A stretch of 64,000 nucleotides of DNA from Paroedura picta. Lineage: Eukaryota > Chordata > Lepidosauria > Squamata > Gekkonidae. The position numbers and the translations under genes were made by a program. Positions 1 through 11,500 of the stretch are shown here, piece by piece; positions within the stretch are counted from its first letter, which is position 1; each line of letters begins with the position of its first letter. Below the pieces are notes generated by a model, which worked only from the letters and a program-made list of their open reading frames with translations, did not search any database and was not told the origin of the DNA. The stretch covers positions 43,319,001 through 43,383,000 of the forward strand of contig NC_135376.1 in the NCBI RefSeq assembly GCF_049243985.1. The letters are read 5' to 3'.

Positions 1-583
1 TTAAGACAGACTAATCATGAAACACTTAAATTTCTTACTAAAATCTTGTCAGTGTCATCACATAAGAAATGCTCAGTCCCAAAACCTACATGAAATGCTT
101 CTGTATTCTCTTGGATCTGTTTTTCCTAAAGCAAAGTAGTTTGATCTCTCTTCAGAACTGTTCTGTTCTTTTCTGCACAAGATGTCTTTACCTTCTTCTT
201 GGTCCTAGTTGGAAGAATCAACCTAGCAATCCCCAGTTCATCTTTTCTCCACCCACTGAGATATTATTTGTATATTCAACTTAAATGCCTTCTGTCTTTT
301 GTGAACCAAATCTGATACCCTGTCCTCAGAAATTCACATTTTTAAAAATAATATTGTCTCCATTCCCTGATTTTGGATTTCACAAGCTCCCTCTGAACCC
401 TGATAATCTGAGACATGTCTTTGCAAGGTCTTTGCTGTTCAGGTGTGCCATTTTTGCATGTTATGTTCAATTCATTCATTAGCTACACAGTGCTCCATCA
501 GCTTTTGTGCCAGTGATGCTCTCGGTAATATTTAGCCTTATTTACTACACCTGGAATGGAAGAGAAACACAAAACATGCTCGT

Positions 584-775
584 GCACACACAGACACACA
601 GACACACACACACAGAGCCCCCTCTCCACTGGCCTTTCATTGCCGTATCTCCCTGCCAACTCCTGTCTAATATCCTGTCCATTGTTCCTCGCTCGCTAGG
701 CTGCAACCCCAGAGTTTCTCGACCAAGCCGAGTCACGTAGTGCTGAATGCTGCCCCCCCACACACACACACACTT
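584..775. repeat. Two CA-rich microsatellite runs
   Basis: A CA/CAGA run lies at about 584-618 and a C-run followed by (CA)n lies at about 752-774. The intervening 130 bases are non-repetitive. Confidence 0.85.
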
Positions 776-2361
776 TTACCACTCTCCTGATCGTCACCCC
801 CCATCCGCATGCTGTTCTCTCTGCTGCTTTGACACCTCCCAATTTAGTATAAACTGCCAATATCATTAGCGCTGTTTATTCTTTTGAATTGTTAATGTGA
901 AGACATCACCTGAGCAGCCGGCAGCTGAGGCGTCACCGTTCCTCGTGCTCTGCACCCCAGGCCTGGTGCCCGCGGCCCAGTTGGACTCCCAGGTCAGCCA
1001 GAGCACAGCCCATGATAGGCCAAGCAGGCAACAGAGTCATTTGCACGGCCCGTCAGAGGGTCAAGTCAGGACTCTTTATGTGGAGGTAGAGAAACCTCAC
1101 TGTTTGTTCAGGCACGATAACAAATGCCTGAGCTTAGCTTGATGTCGCTTTGCTGATTTCTGTACCGTGACACTGTTGCATCAGAGAACTGTGAGGATTG
1201 TTTTCTGTTGGATACACAAAAGTGATGATATTAGGAATATGGAGATCATTAATAGAGCCGTGTTGCTATCTTTAGGGCCCCCTAGATGATGCCGGTATCC
1301 ATTAATAGAACTGGGAGGTCCTTGCTAAATGTGGAACTACAGTGGAAATGAATGGCACAGGTAATCTCAGCCAGAAGAGCACATTGTTCTTCCTGGATTC
1401 CTGGATTAGTCCACCTAAGTAGCCTCTTCCGATCTGAAGAACGAAGAGATAGGGAAGATCTCTTTCTGACTCCCTGTCGCTTCCCTCTGTGCTCAGGCCT
1501 ATCACTTCCAGTTGCTTCTACCTAGTCCCAGAGAATATTTCCCTTGATTTCTCCTGCCCTCAAACACCTCCAGAGAGATGAGTGTATCTTTTAATTTTAA
1601 TTATTTTCAAAATGTGTATGCTGCCCTATCTTGCTGCCCTATCAGGGTCATGTTGCCTTAACTACAAGCTTCACACAGTTTCCACTGTCTTTTTACTGAG
1701 GTAAAATCAGCCTGAGGCAATCACAACACAGAAAGAAGAGGAAGAAACTAGGCTGACCCTGGTGGATCTATATATCAAGCAAAATGAGTTGCCATTAGGT
1801 GGTGAAGTCCTGAGGTGACAGTGTGACCGCCAAGGAGAAATTCTAACTTAATCTGGTCCCCAAAAAGCTCCCTGCAAGCAGAAAACTAGATCAGCAGGAA
1901 CTGGATGGGGCAAGTAAATATCTCTCATTTTCTACTAGTAAGAAAAAGTCTTTTGGAAAAAAAATAACAGGGTGTGGCTCTGCTCAGGGTTGCAACGGAA
2001 GCAGGATTGCAACAGGATTAGTAACATTATGCTAATCCTGTATGCAGTTTGGCACACTTGTCTGTTTTACCACCATATGTATGCCATATTTTTAACATTA
2101 ATGTGTACACTTGTCTATACTTCCGTGTATACTTAGAACCCAAGCATAAGTAGACATATAGGTCCACAATATCAAGGACTGGGACAAGGGGCAGCTGAAG
2201 CTATAAACCCTATAAATATCATAATTTCAGAAATAAAACTAGTTTTCCTTTCATGAATATTGACTGCATGTGTACGAAAAGACCGTGTAAGGAATGCCCC
2301 ACTGGATAGTGGGCTCAGGGAAATGGTGCTTGGGACCTGTGAGCACTCTCTATTGCAGACA

Positions 2362-2636
2362 AAAGAAGAAGAGTTGGTTCTTACATACTGCTTTTCTCTA
2401 CCCGAAGGAGGCTCAAAGCGGCCTACAATCGCCTTCCCTTTCCTCTCCCCACAACAGACACCCTGTGAGGTAGGTGAGGCTGAGAGAGCCCTGATATTAC
2501 TGCTCAGCCAGAACAGCTTTATCAGTGTTGTGACTAGTCCAAGGTCACCCAGATGGCTGCATGTGGGGAGCGTGGAATCAAAGCTGGCTCGCCAGATTAG
2601 AAGTCCACACTCCTAACCACTGCACCAAACTGGCTC
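2362..2636 (-). repeat. tRNA-headed SINE, reverse orientation
   Basis: Read on the - strand it starts GAGCCAGTTTGGTGCAGTGG, a tRNA-like A-box region. A B-box-like GATTCC follows, then the shared body (GGTGACCTTGG..., TCTGTTGTGGGGAG...). It ends in a CTTCTT-rich tail, seen as AAGAAGAAG at 2364 on the + strand. Closely similar copies lie at 45361-45641 and 60642-60906, also reversed, and a diverged + copy is at 7094-7322. It is a retroposed SINE and not a functional tRNA gene. Confidence 0.88.
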
Positions 2637-5250
2637 ACAAAACTGAGACCCCTTTTCGTGTTCTGCAAACCATCCTGAACACTCCTCAGAGGAAGAGAAG
2701 TCATCTCTGCGCTGCAGCTCTGGTGAAGATTTGCTTAGTTGAAAGAAAGGAGCTCATAAATATGCTACCTTAAAACACAACTGTTTGATATATTGAGAAC
2801 ATACCCCTTCTCTAGTAGCTGTACTAAAACAGAATGAACCATTATGTTTGCTGCTCAAGTTATAGGCAAAGGAAACACGAGAAGTAAGTGTTTAAGCTCA
2901 GCCACCTATTGAATATAAATTACAGCTCTGCTTGTGCTTGAACAGAGTTTTCCCATTTGCTTTAATTTTCTACAACCTATCCCCAACTGCCCAGGTAAGT
3001 GAATGTTTCAGGGGTGTACTGCACAACAGAGAATCCACTCAAATCAGTGAAATCCTCCATTGCCTTGCTTTTAACGGCACGGACTGTATAGCACTCTGTG
3101 AAAAGTCACACAAATTTCCATCACATGGATGCCTGGATCATAACAGAGCCATCTGAGTGGGGGTTTTTTCTTCTTCTGGTGGTTAGATATTTTGGATAAT
3201 ACTTGTTCCTGGTGCTAAAGTGGGAGAACTTTAAAGAGCGGATTTGATAGGCAAAGATTACATTCTGGCCTGTCTGTCGTAGTGCTACGTATAGATGCAT
3301 TTTTCATTTCTTCTCATTTTCTTTCTTTTCTTTTTTAACCTTTAAAACCTGACATTCTTTCAGGGGAGAAATATTTCTAGGCACCAGTCATTGTAAACAT
3401 GTCTAATATCCATGCAAGGACAAAAACACATTCATGCACATTAGTACTGGCCCCGCTGATTGGACTGACTCCTAAATGAAACTCTATAATAGAACAGGGC
3501 ACTGGAAACATCTCACGCATTCAGGACGGCATGATGCATTACCGTTTCCTCTGTGCATATTCAGCCACTCACATATTGCCCATCTAATCGATGTAATTGT
3601 GATGGGGGGAAACACTCATGCCACCCTTCAAACATCGCAGCTTAGATGCTTTCTCCTATATGGAGATATATGTGGGAAATTATAACACATGAATCAGCCC
3701 TTGCAGTTTGTGATGGCAGGTGTGGTTTGAGCTGAAAAAGCACCTATTAACTTTGCGTGGCTATTGACATGAGAGAAGTGGGACCTGGTAATTTCCCCCC
3801 ATTAGGCTCAATACCTGCTTCCCAGGGAGCTGCGGTATAATTGATGTGGCTGGGTAGGGAACTCTCCTACTAGGGGCTGCAGGAGATTAGCCCCATTACC
3901 ATTTTATTAGCAGATTTCTACTCCAAGGACACCCCTCTTTGTAATTCCTCCCAGGATGAGCAAGGTTGACCTGGAAATGTAAACGCTGGTGTGGAAGCAA
4001 CATCCGTTTCTAACAGGAAACCCACTGAGCAACTCCCTCTCCTAACTTTCTTTCGGTCAAACAGGAGGAATGCAAAACAGCAAAGGCCTTTTTAGCAAGT
4101 TCTTGCCGTGATTGATGAGGCACCCAAAGGCTTGAACCTAAGGCATTTCTGCTACATTAGGACTGTAGGGCTACTGGGCTGAGAAAGGCTGTTTGCATCT
4201 TGACTCTTCTGTGTGTGGGTTGAGGCTACACCCACTCCACACAATTCCAGAAGCTTCTGGAGATGGGGAAAGAGCCTTTGATTCCTTCCGGTAACGTTCA
4301 GGGTGACTTTGGCACCACAATCCCTTTGAGCACTGTCTTGAGCCAGGCGTCAGGATTACTACTATCAGCCCCACACAGGGATGCAACCAAGTATCCCTTC
4401 CCAGTCTCATTACTGGGGTCTCCATCATAGTGCAGCTGCTGACAGCCAATCCCCAAGGGCAGAAGGGATTTTGCTAACCTTAGCAGGGTTGGCAGCATTC
4501 TGCAGAAGCATCTGATGGCAGTGGCCCCACCCTTCAGGGTCCCGAGGTGCCCCCTCTCCCTCTCTTTGACCAAACACCAGGCAAGGGTCCATGGAGTAGG
4601 GGGTGGATGCTGGAAGGAGGCAGCAGCCACGTGGCATTAAGTGCTGGTTGCTGTGGGCGCCTCGGGTACAGCTGCTGAGGGTGGGCAGGAGGGGGGTACC
4701 CGACACCCACCCTCTTCAGGGAGAGTGGGCGCAGCTTGGGGAACGGGAATGGGGGGAGCGAGTACGAGGTCTCCAAGGCTACGGTGTACTTTTGCCAAAA
4801 CAAAAGCCCTGCTCCATGCCATCCATCCTCCTCCTCCTCCTCCAGCCGGGTCGGCAGAACTTCCATCTTCCCAGCGAAGCCGCCCGCCACTGATCTTATC
4901 TTCCCGGGAACAGAGCGGTGCAGAGCTTGTCACAGCCGGCTGCCCGGAGCCCGCCAAGATCCGCTCCCGGAGAGCGAGGGAGGGGGGTGCCTCAGCGCCC
5001 TGCGCCTGGCTCGCTTTCCCCACGATGCCCGTCCCCGGGCAGGGGGGCAGCCGGGCTTGGATCCTGATCTGGCCACGGGTATCCCGGCAGCCCGGTCCCC
5101 TGGCGAAGGTGACACGCCGCCGAGGTCCCAAGCTGCTCGGCCCGTCTCAACGCCCCTCTCCCCCCGGTCACAGTTTGGCTCCGGATCGATCGGCGCTGCC
5201 TGGCCGCGCTTCCCCTGCAATTCCAGGTAGTAAATCAGTGCCAAGCGGCT

Positions 5251-5336
5251 CCGCCTCCCGGCCTTGCCATTGGCGGGCCGGGCCCGCTCGTTCCCCCCTG
5301 ATTGGCTGCCCGGGCGCCACAAGGCTTTACATAAAG
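5251..5336 (+). promoter_or_regulatory. CRTAC1: CRTAC1 core promoter: GC box, two inverted CCAAT boxes, TATA-like element
   Basis: A CCGCCTCCC GC-box-like element lies at 5251. Two ATTGG motifs (CCAAT on the other strand) lie at 5269-5273 and 5301-5305. A TATA-like TTTACATAAAGG lies at 5326-5337. The order and spacing fit a start site around 5355-5370, about 100 bases before the first ATG. The start site itself is inferred. Confidence 0.6.
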
Positions 5337-5463
5337 GAGCGCTCGCGCGGCGAGGCTTGCCCGAACTGGAGAGAGGGGCGCGGAGCGGAGCGCGAGGCCA
5401 GCGGCGCCGGCGAGCAGCAGCCACGGGGGCAGGGCGGCTCTGTCGCCCCCTCGCCCGCCCGGG

Positions 5464-5517
5464 ATGCCCCGCGGCCCGCTGGCAGGCATGGCCCCGCCGG
5501 AGCGTCCCGTCCCTCCG
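5464..5517 (+). CDS. CRTAC1: CRTAC1 exon 1 (start codon)
   Basis: Two in-frame ATGs are present. The first (5464) gives 18 residues. The second (5488) gives MAPPERPVPP, which aligns with the mammalian start MAPSADPGMSRM and has G at +4, so 5488 is the likelier true start. The exon ends CCG before GTGAGT at 5518. Phase 0 joins to exon 2. Confidence 0.8.
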
Positions 5518-8500
5518 GTGAGTGAGTCGCCATGACCCGTGTCCGCCTCGGCGGGGGTAACTTACTTTCCCAGGGAAGTTGGGCACGGGTGGGGGCGGGC
5601 TGCAATCGGGCACCTAGGCGAGGGGGGCCCTGGGGCGGGGGCCTGGCCCCTTCCCTGCCTGCGGCGAGGGTCCGGTCAGGCGGCCGCGGGGCTGGCCCGG
5701 GGAGGGAAGGAGCCCACGGGGGCCAAGGTCTTGCCGCTCTGGAGGTGACTGCCGGGCGGCTGCTGGCTGCGCCCCAGCTTCCGAGCTCGCCTGCTGTCCC
5801 GCACTGAGGCAGAGCGCGAGAGAGCGAGCAAGGGCACCAACTCTGAAGCGCAACTCCCAGATGCTGAGCCACCGCCGCGGAGAGGGTGGGTCTGGTGCTG
5901 CTCCGGGGAAGGGAAACCCGGCTGCCTGCAGCGCTCTTGCAGGCTCTGGGCTGCTGTCAGTGGTGCAGGCAGAGACGGTCAGAGTTTTCTTAGAAACGGT
6001 CCTAAGAAAAATGCCAGCATGTCTCCTGAGACAAGTGCCTGGGACCTATGTGCCTGGGTGGCTCTGCTCCCGCGCCTGAGTTCTCTGCACTGGCGGTACT
6101 TTGGAAGAGAATAAGGGGCTTGGGGAACCTTGCTTATTTGATGCAACCACAATTCACTGGTTGTAGGGCGGCGATATCACTGAGCAGGGTTCGGAAATGC
6201 ATATGGAGAATGACGCCGTGAGTCGGTGGTATCGCTGGCCCACAGTAGTGCGGGGAAGGTCAGCTTGCTGTGGGGTTGCTGGAGGGGTGTATTTCACGTC
6301 TGACATGTTGACGGCCCAGGGGCTGCAATGTCCCTCGGAGAGCCGAGGCAGGAACGTGCAGCAGCAACTGCCAGCTAGTGCAGAGCCTGAGTGCCATTAA
6401 ATACCAAGACCCGCTGAGACCACTGCTTGGGGTGACCGGGTCTGAGTGAGGCCCCTTCCCCTCTTTCAGCACAGGCCAGCGAGCCCTGCCTCTGCTCTGA
6501 GGCTCTTGCACTCCATGCCTGGATGTCTTACATCTCCTCCCACCCCCACCTGGGGGGACAGCAGGGTGCTGCGATCCCAAGGCAGCCTTCTGCTTCCTGG
6601 AGATCTTCCTGTGACATTTGCAACCTGGGGCAGGGTCTGCTGGGCTGGGCACCACTCTTCAACGAAACTCTGTCAATAGGTCTAGTGCAGCGTTGTTGAC
6701 CACACCCTGCAGGGGCAAGCAAAGCATGGGCATGTATGGCAGCAACATGGCCCGATAGGTGCCTTCTCCTTTGTGAGGATGCAGACCTGCCCTGTTGTGA
6801 GCACTGAAGTTTTAAAAGTTAGCATCTGGGGTGTGATCACCCACACCAAAGCCTTGGGGCAATGGTTAGAGGGAGCTAGGGAGCTTACCTAATATGAAGA
6901 GGAAGGGGATGCAGCCGGTGCTCAGCATGCAGTCCCTGGTTAATTTGTTGTAGTGTGGACACAGAATAGATATCCTTCTGGTGCACATGATGTCTCCTAC
7001 ACCAAAGGTGGCCAATTGGTGGAGAAGGAAATGATCTGCAGTTTCCAAAATCATGGTGAAAGAGATGTTGGCATCCTTCAGTGTTCCCAACCAGAGCCAG
7101 CTTTGTGTGGTGGTTAAGAGTGGCGGCGTCTAATCCAGAGAGCCGGGTTTGGTTCCCCGCTCCTCCATGTGCAGCCTGCTGGGTGACCTTGGGCTAGTCA
7201 CAGTCCTGTCAGAACTGTTCTCACAGAGCTGTTTTGAGAGAGGATGGAGAGGTGACTGAAAGCCACTTTGAGACTCCTTCAGGCAGTGAAAAGTTGGGTA
7301 TAAAAACCAACTCTTCTTCTTCAACCAGAACAGATGGCAACCCCTGCTCATGGGAATTGTAGTCTATGGACCTCTGGAGGGCTGCAGTTCAGCTGCCCTG
7401 CCCTAGAACATCTCTGCAAGCGGATCAGCACCATGGTGCTTTTGTGGCACCTGCCAAGGTACCCGAAGTGGTCAAAAGATGGGCTAAGCCTGAGCTAGGC
7501 TAGGCCTTTTCCAGTTGCTATTATCAAAGAGAAGAAGGGAAAGGCCCATAGACCTAGCACAGAGCGGGCAGCGGCAGCCTCATGTTCTGAAAGGAACATG
7601 GTAGGCTCTCTCATGTTAGACTTCTCTCATGGTAGCCTCTCTGCCCCATTCTTCTGGAGGGCCTGTCTCTTGCCCATATGCCTTGGGGCTGTCCAGCTTT
7701 CTGCACCATCCGATGAGTCCTGATGAAAGTCTCAGAGGATTTTGGCTCCTTCTGCAGCTGGCACAATGGAAACTCTTGGCAACGGATGCAGCCACCCCAG
7801 GGCTTAATCATTTCTGTCTTGGGAGACTGATACTGTTCCTTTTCAGATGTTCTCCATGCCTGCCTTTAAGGGGAAGATGTTATCGGTTATGCAGATAAAA
7901 GTTCTACGTATCACAAAATCCATACTTGGTCAAGATCCTGCCAGCTTTTGTGAGAACAGAGTTTGTAGTCTGGCACATGTGCTTGTTCACATGGTCCTTT
8001 GTTCTGTATATGTGTCTTGCCAGTTTTTAAAAGTCAAGATACACTGGAGAAAAATGTTCATGGATCCCTGGAGACTAAACCAAGGCAAGCGACATATTTG
8101 TCAAATGGTACCATGCAAAACTGTTTTGCTAGGCAGGGCACCTTCCTTACTCTGCTCCCAAAGCAGGGATGGAGCCAGGATGGGCTTGCACAGAACTTCC
8201 TATGGACCTGGAGCGGTCAAGCTGTCTGTAGAAGCATCTTCATGCCCCTCTTTCCATGACTGATAGCAGCCCCACCCTAGTAGCTGGTCCGCAGTCCATT
8301 TGTGCAGCCTTACTGCTCAATGTGCTTAGACCGCAAGGTGGTGTGGGAGGCTGCCATCTGCACATGCAGGCCTGCCCCTTTCTGAAGAGTGAAAGGTGTG
8401 GCACTGCTCCATCCTTCCAATGGGGTTGCCTCTGCAGCCAGCCATTGCCCTCACCTTCTCTCCCCCCAATACTTTGTTTGCCCCCACACCAGCATATTTG

Positions 8501-11500
8501 CAGTTATGCGTAGCATTTCATTTGTCACTCGGGCCAATTGATATAGAGCATTTTACCTTGTTCCTGCACAGAAGTGTCTTTTGTGCTGGGATTTCAGAAT
8601 GTGTGAACCATCCCAAAGTGGACCCTTGGTAGCCATAACAGGATCTGTAAGCTCCAGTGGGCAGGCCCTCAAGTGAGAGAACCAGGATTACAGAAATAAA
8701 GTGTGTGTGTGTGTACGTCTCTGTCTGCCTGTGCACAGGTGTAAGCACTGTATGTGTGTGTTTAGGAAGGCAGCTTAATTAATGGCCATTTCCCTAATGA
8801 TCTATCTGGAAATGCTCACTGATGTATGGGTTTAATTAGCCCAAGCCAAATGCTGAGAGCCCGATGGTGGAACACGCCGTCCCTGTCACTAGGTGCCTGT
8901 TGCCGTCCTGTTTTCTGTGGACACTCACTTAACGACAAGCTAATCTGGGCCTAAAGTGGAGGATGGTGCTTGTGCCTAGGCTGCTAGGTCTAATATGTGT
9001 GATGGATGACTTCACTGTGAGCCAATGCATGGAGATGCATCGTGTTGTTGCACCTTTTGCCAGGTCCCTCTGCCTGAAGGGATCTCTGCCCTCGGCCACT
9101 GACCCCCAGAGTTTATGTCCAAGGTGAATGGAATGGATTCAGACCTAGTCCCACTAATACAATCAAATATGGTGGCCCTCTTGGCGCATTGCACCACGAT
9201 TATGAACACGCTTCAAGAAAGGCACAAAAGAGGTCTCATAATAGTGGGGCTTATAGATCAGTGGTATCTGCCATGCAGTTTGCTGGCAGCGTAACAAGTC
9301 TTTGCAGGCTGCACAAGGATATGTTCTGTCTGCTGCTTCATCACACTTTATCATAAAGGTCAATTAATTGCACAAACTCTGCCCATCCCACCTCCAGGCA
9401 CTCATTTGGGGCAGCCAGACTGGGAGCTGTAGAAATTTTGGGTGTACCTAGTTCTGGCTCTGTGTCCCTGCTGGTGGCATAAGTGAGTCAGCCTGTGTTT
9501 TGCTGGGGGGCTAGCCCATATTTGGCCCAAGCAAGAAAATGGCTATAGATCAGAAGGCCATTGAGCCAGGCAAAACCATTTCTTTAGCTGAACTACAACT
9601 GAGTTACCAGAAAAATGGGTGGGGAGAATGAGACATGTTTGCTGGCTAGAGCACAATCCGTTAGGATTGCAATTGGGGCAGTTCCCGGAGAGCCAATAAT
9701 AAGACTGGTGAGTGATGATTCGTAGGGATGCTTGCATGCTTGCATATGCACCTTAACTGCCCTTTTGTTCACACAATTCAAATGGACACAGCATGATGAA
9801 AGGATGGATCCCCCGCCTTCCCAAGAGGTTGCAAAGGCAGTATTGATTCCCAGCCCACAGTAGCGATTATAAGACCACTCCAAGTTGACAGTCCCAGGGA
9901 AAAAAGATGCTGATTAACATAAGATGCAAGAGTTCTCATATGCATGTGCTGACAAAATGAAAAAGTGCCTCCTTTGACTATCCAGATTACATGTACAAAT
10001 GATAAGGGAAGAGTTAAACTCTGAGAAGAAGTGCATTTAAATGTGAAAACATACTTTCGGGTGTGGAAGGATGACCCCAGGACCTGAGAGGCGTGCTGAA
10101 GTGTTCCCTGAGTCAGGCATTTTGCTCTTCTCTGCTTGTGGCACATCATGCGTTACCCTTCAGGCCGGAGGGATCAGTGTGAGGTCTGTGGGTGTGGCTT
10201 AGGACCGAAAGAGTTCTTAGGCTTCTCTGGTTGTGCAATCAGACCCAGCAGTTATTCTCAGGACAGAATCAGGGGCTTGTTAATCTGCAAGAGAAATGTG
10301 ATTTTGTGAATGTCCTTGCACATGGTTGAATATGCATCCCCATTCCCCTGGTGCGTACATGATTAGATGTAGATACCTTAAACAGATTGGTGAGTACATC
10401 TTCCTTCCTTCTGCCTTCTCTTGTGGCAACAACCCGGGGAGTACATGACTGCTCACAGCAATTCCCAGTTCCAAGAGCCTGATTAGGAAGATGGCAAAAC
10501 AGAGTAATGTGAATTTAAGTCATGATGAGTCAAATTGAGCCCCCATTATTAGAGGCAGTAGATCTGTTATTGGAAGCCTGTAGCAGACAATATGGTATAG
10601 CTAATAAACCATGCCCTTTTTCTGAGCAGCCCATGCTGGAGACAGTATGCTTGCTAGTCAGACCTGTGGTCTCATCCAATAAGGCAATGCTTATTTTCTT
10701 GTGACCTGTCACTCTCCGTAGGGTTTTGCATTCAGAGAGACATCGGGATCTGCCCCGCTGAGACTTCCAGGGTAGTGAAAGTCCATTTCCTTAGCAATTT
10801 TCTATTCTGATCTATTTTTACCATGCATTATACAGCATACTAATTTTCTAGTAATGCTAATTTAACCTCACCATTACCAACAAACTTGTGGCTGGGAGGA
10901 AGGATGCAGCATGCTTTTCTATAGAAATCATTGAATTCTGGACTGAACACAAATGTGCTTTTATAGCTGCTGTCCCTCCATCCTGCCCAGTAGACAAAAG
11001 TTGGCTTTCCCAGGGGCATGATTGTCAAAAATGTGTGTAGTAGGAGCTTCCTGTCCCTCAGGAATAGTATTTCAGAGGGCATTCTAGGCTGCTCTAAATA
11101 AAATAAGAAAGCCACATTCCCTCTGTCTGAAGAAATTTCCCATGGTCCAAGCCTTTCTCCAGACGTAAGAACTGGTTATCCATGGGAAGCTCAGGAGAGT
11201 TAGTGTGGTGTAGAGGCTAGAGGAGGGGTAATCAAAATGTGGCCCTCCAGATATCCATGGACTACAATTCCCATGAGCCCCTGCCAGAAAATGCTGGCAG
11301 GGGCTCCTGGGAATTGTAGTCCATGGACATCTGGAGGGCTGCAGTTTGACTACCCATGTCAACCAAGGATTTGGGAAGGTTCAGGCTCAAATCCCCTCTG
11401 TTCCTCGGAAACTCCCAGGGTGACCTTGGGCCAGTCACTTAGGCTCACCTGTCTCACAGGGTAGCTATTAGAGCAACCTAGAGAAGGGAGAACAGTGTTT

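Larger units (their letters stand above)
1..4640. other. Gene-free flank upstream of CRTAC1
   Basis: I find no coding exon here. Open frames are short and show no recognisable protein. The stretch holds CA-rich microsatellites near 0.6-0.8 kb and one reverse-strand SINE at 2.4-2.6 kb. Single-copy-looking DNA near 850-1260 and 3720-3950 is free of obvious repeats and has a balanced, AT-motif-containing composition, so it could hold conserved noncoding elements. That is inference only. The next gene upstream of CRTAC1 is not reached. Confidence 0.7.
4640..5880. promoter_or_regulatory. CRTAC1: CpG island spanning CRTAC1 promoter and exon 1
   Basis: The sequence becomes abruptly GC-rich and CpG-dense compared with both flanks, most strongly at 4850-5720. 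It contains the core promoter elements and exon 1 of CRTAC1. Long open frames on both strands here (up to 294 codons) are a by-product of low stop-codon density in GC-rich DNA and match no protein family I know. Confidence 0.85.

Noticed and set aside
2362-2636. tRNA gene candidates in A-box/B-box sequences
   Set aside because: All sit in SINE heads with SINE bodies and tails attached. None folds into a full cloverleaf on inspection.
4641-5525. 294-codon open frame through the CpG island (+), with others on the - strand
   Set aside because: It is Pro/Arg/Gly/Ala-rich with no domain. Such frames are expected in GC-rich DNA, and it crosses the CRTAC1 promoter and exon 1 in the wrong frame.
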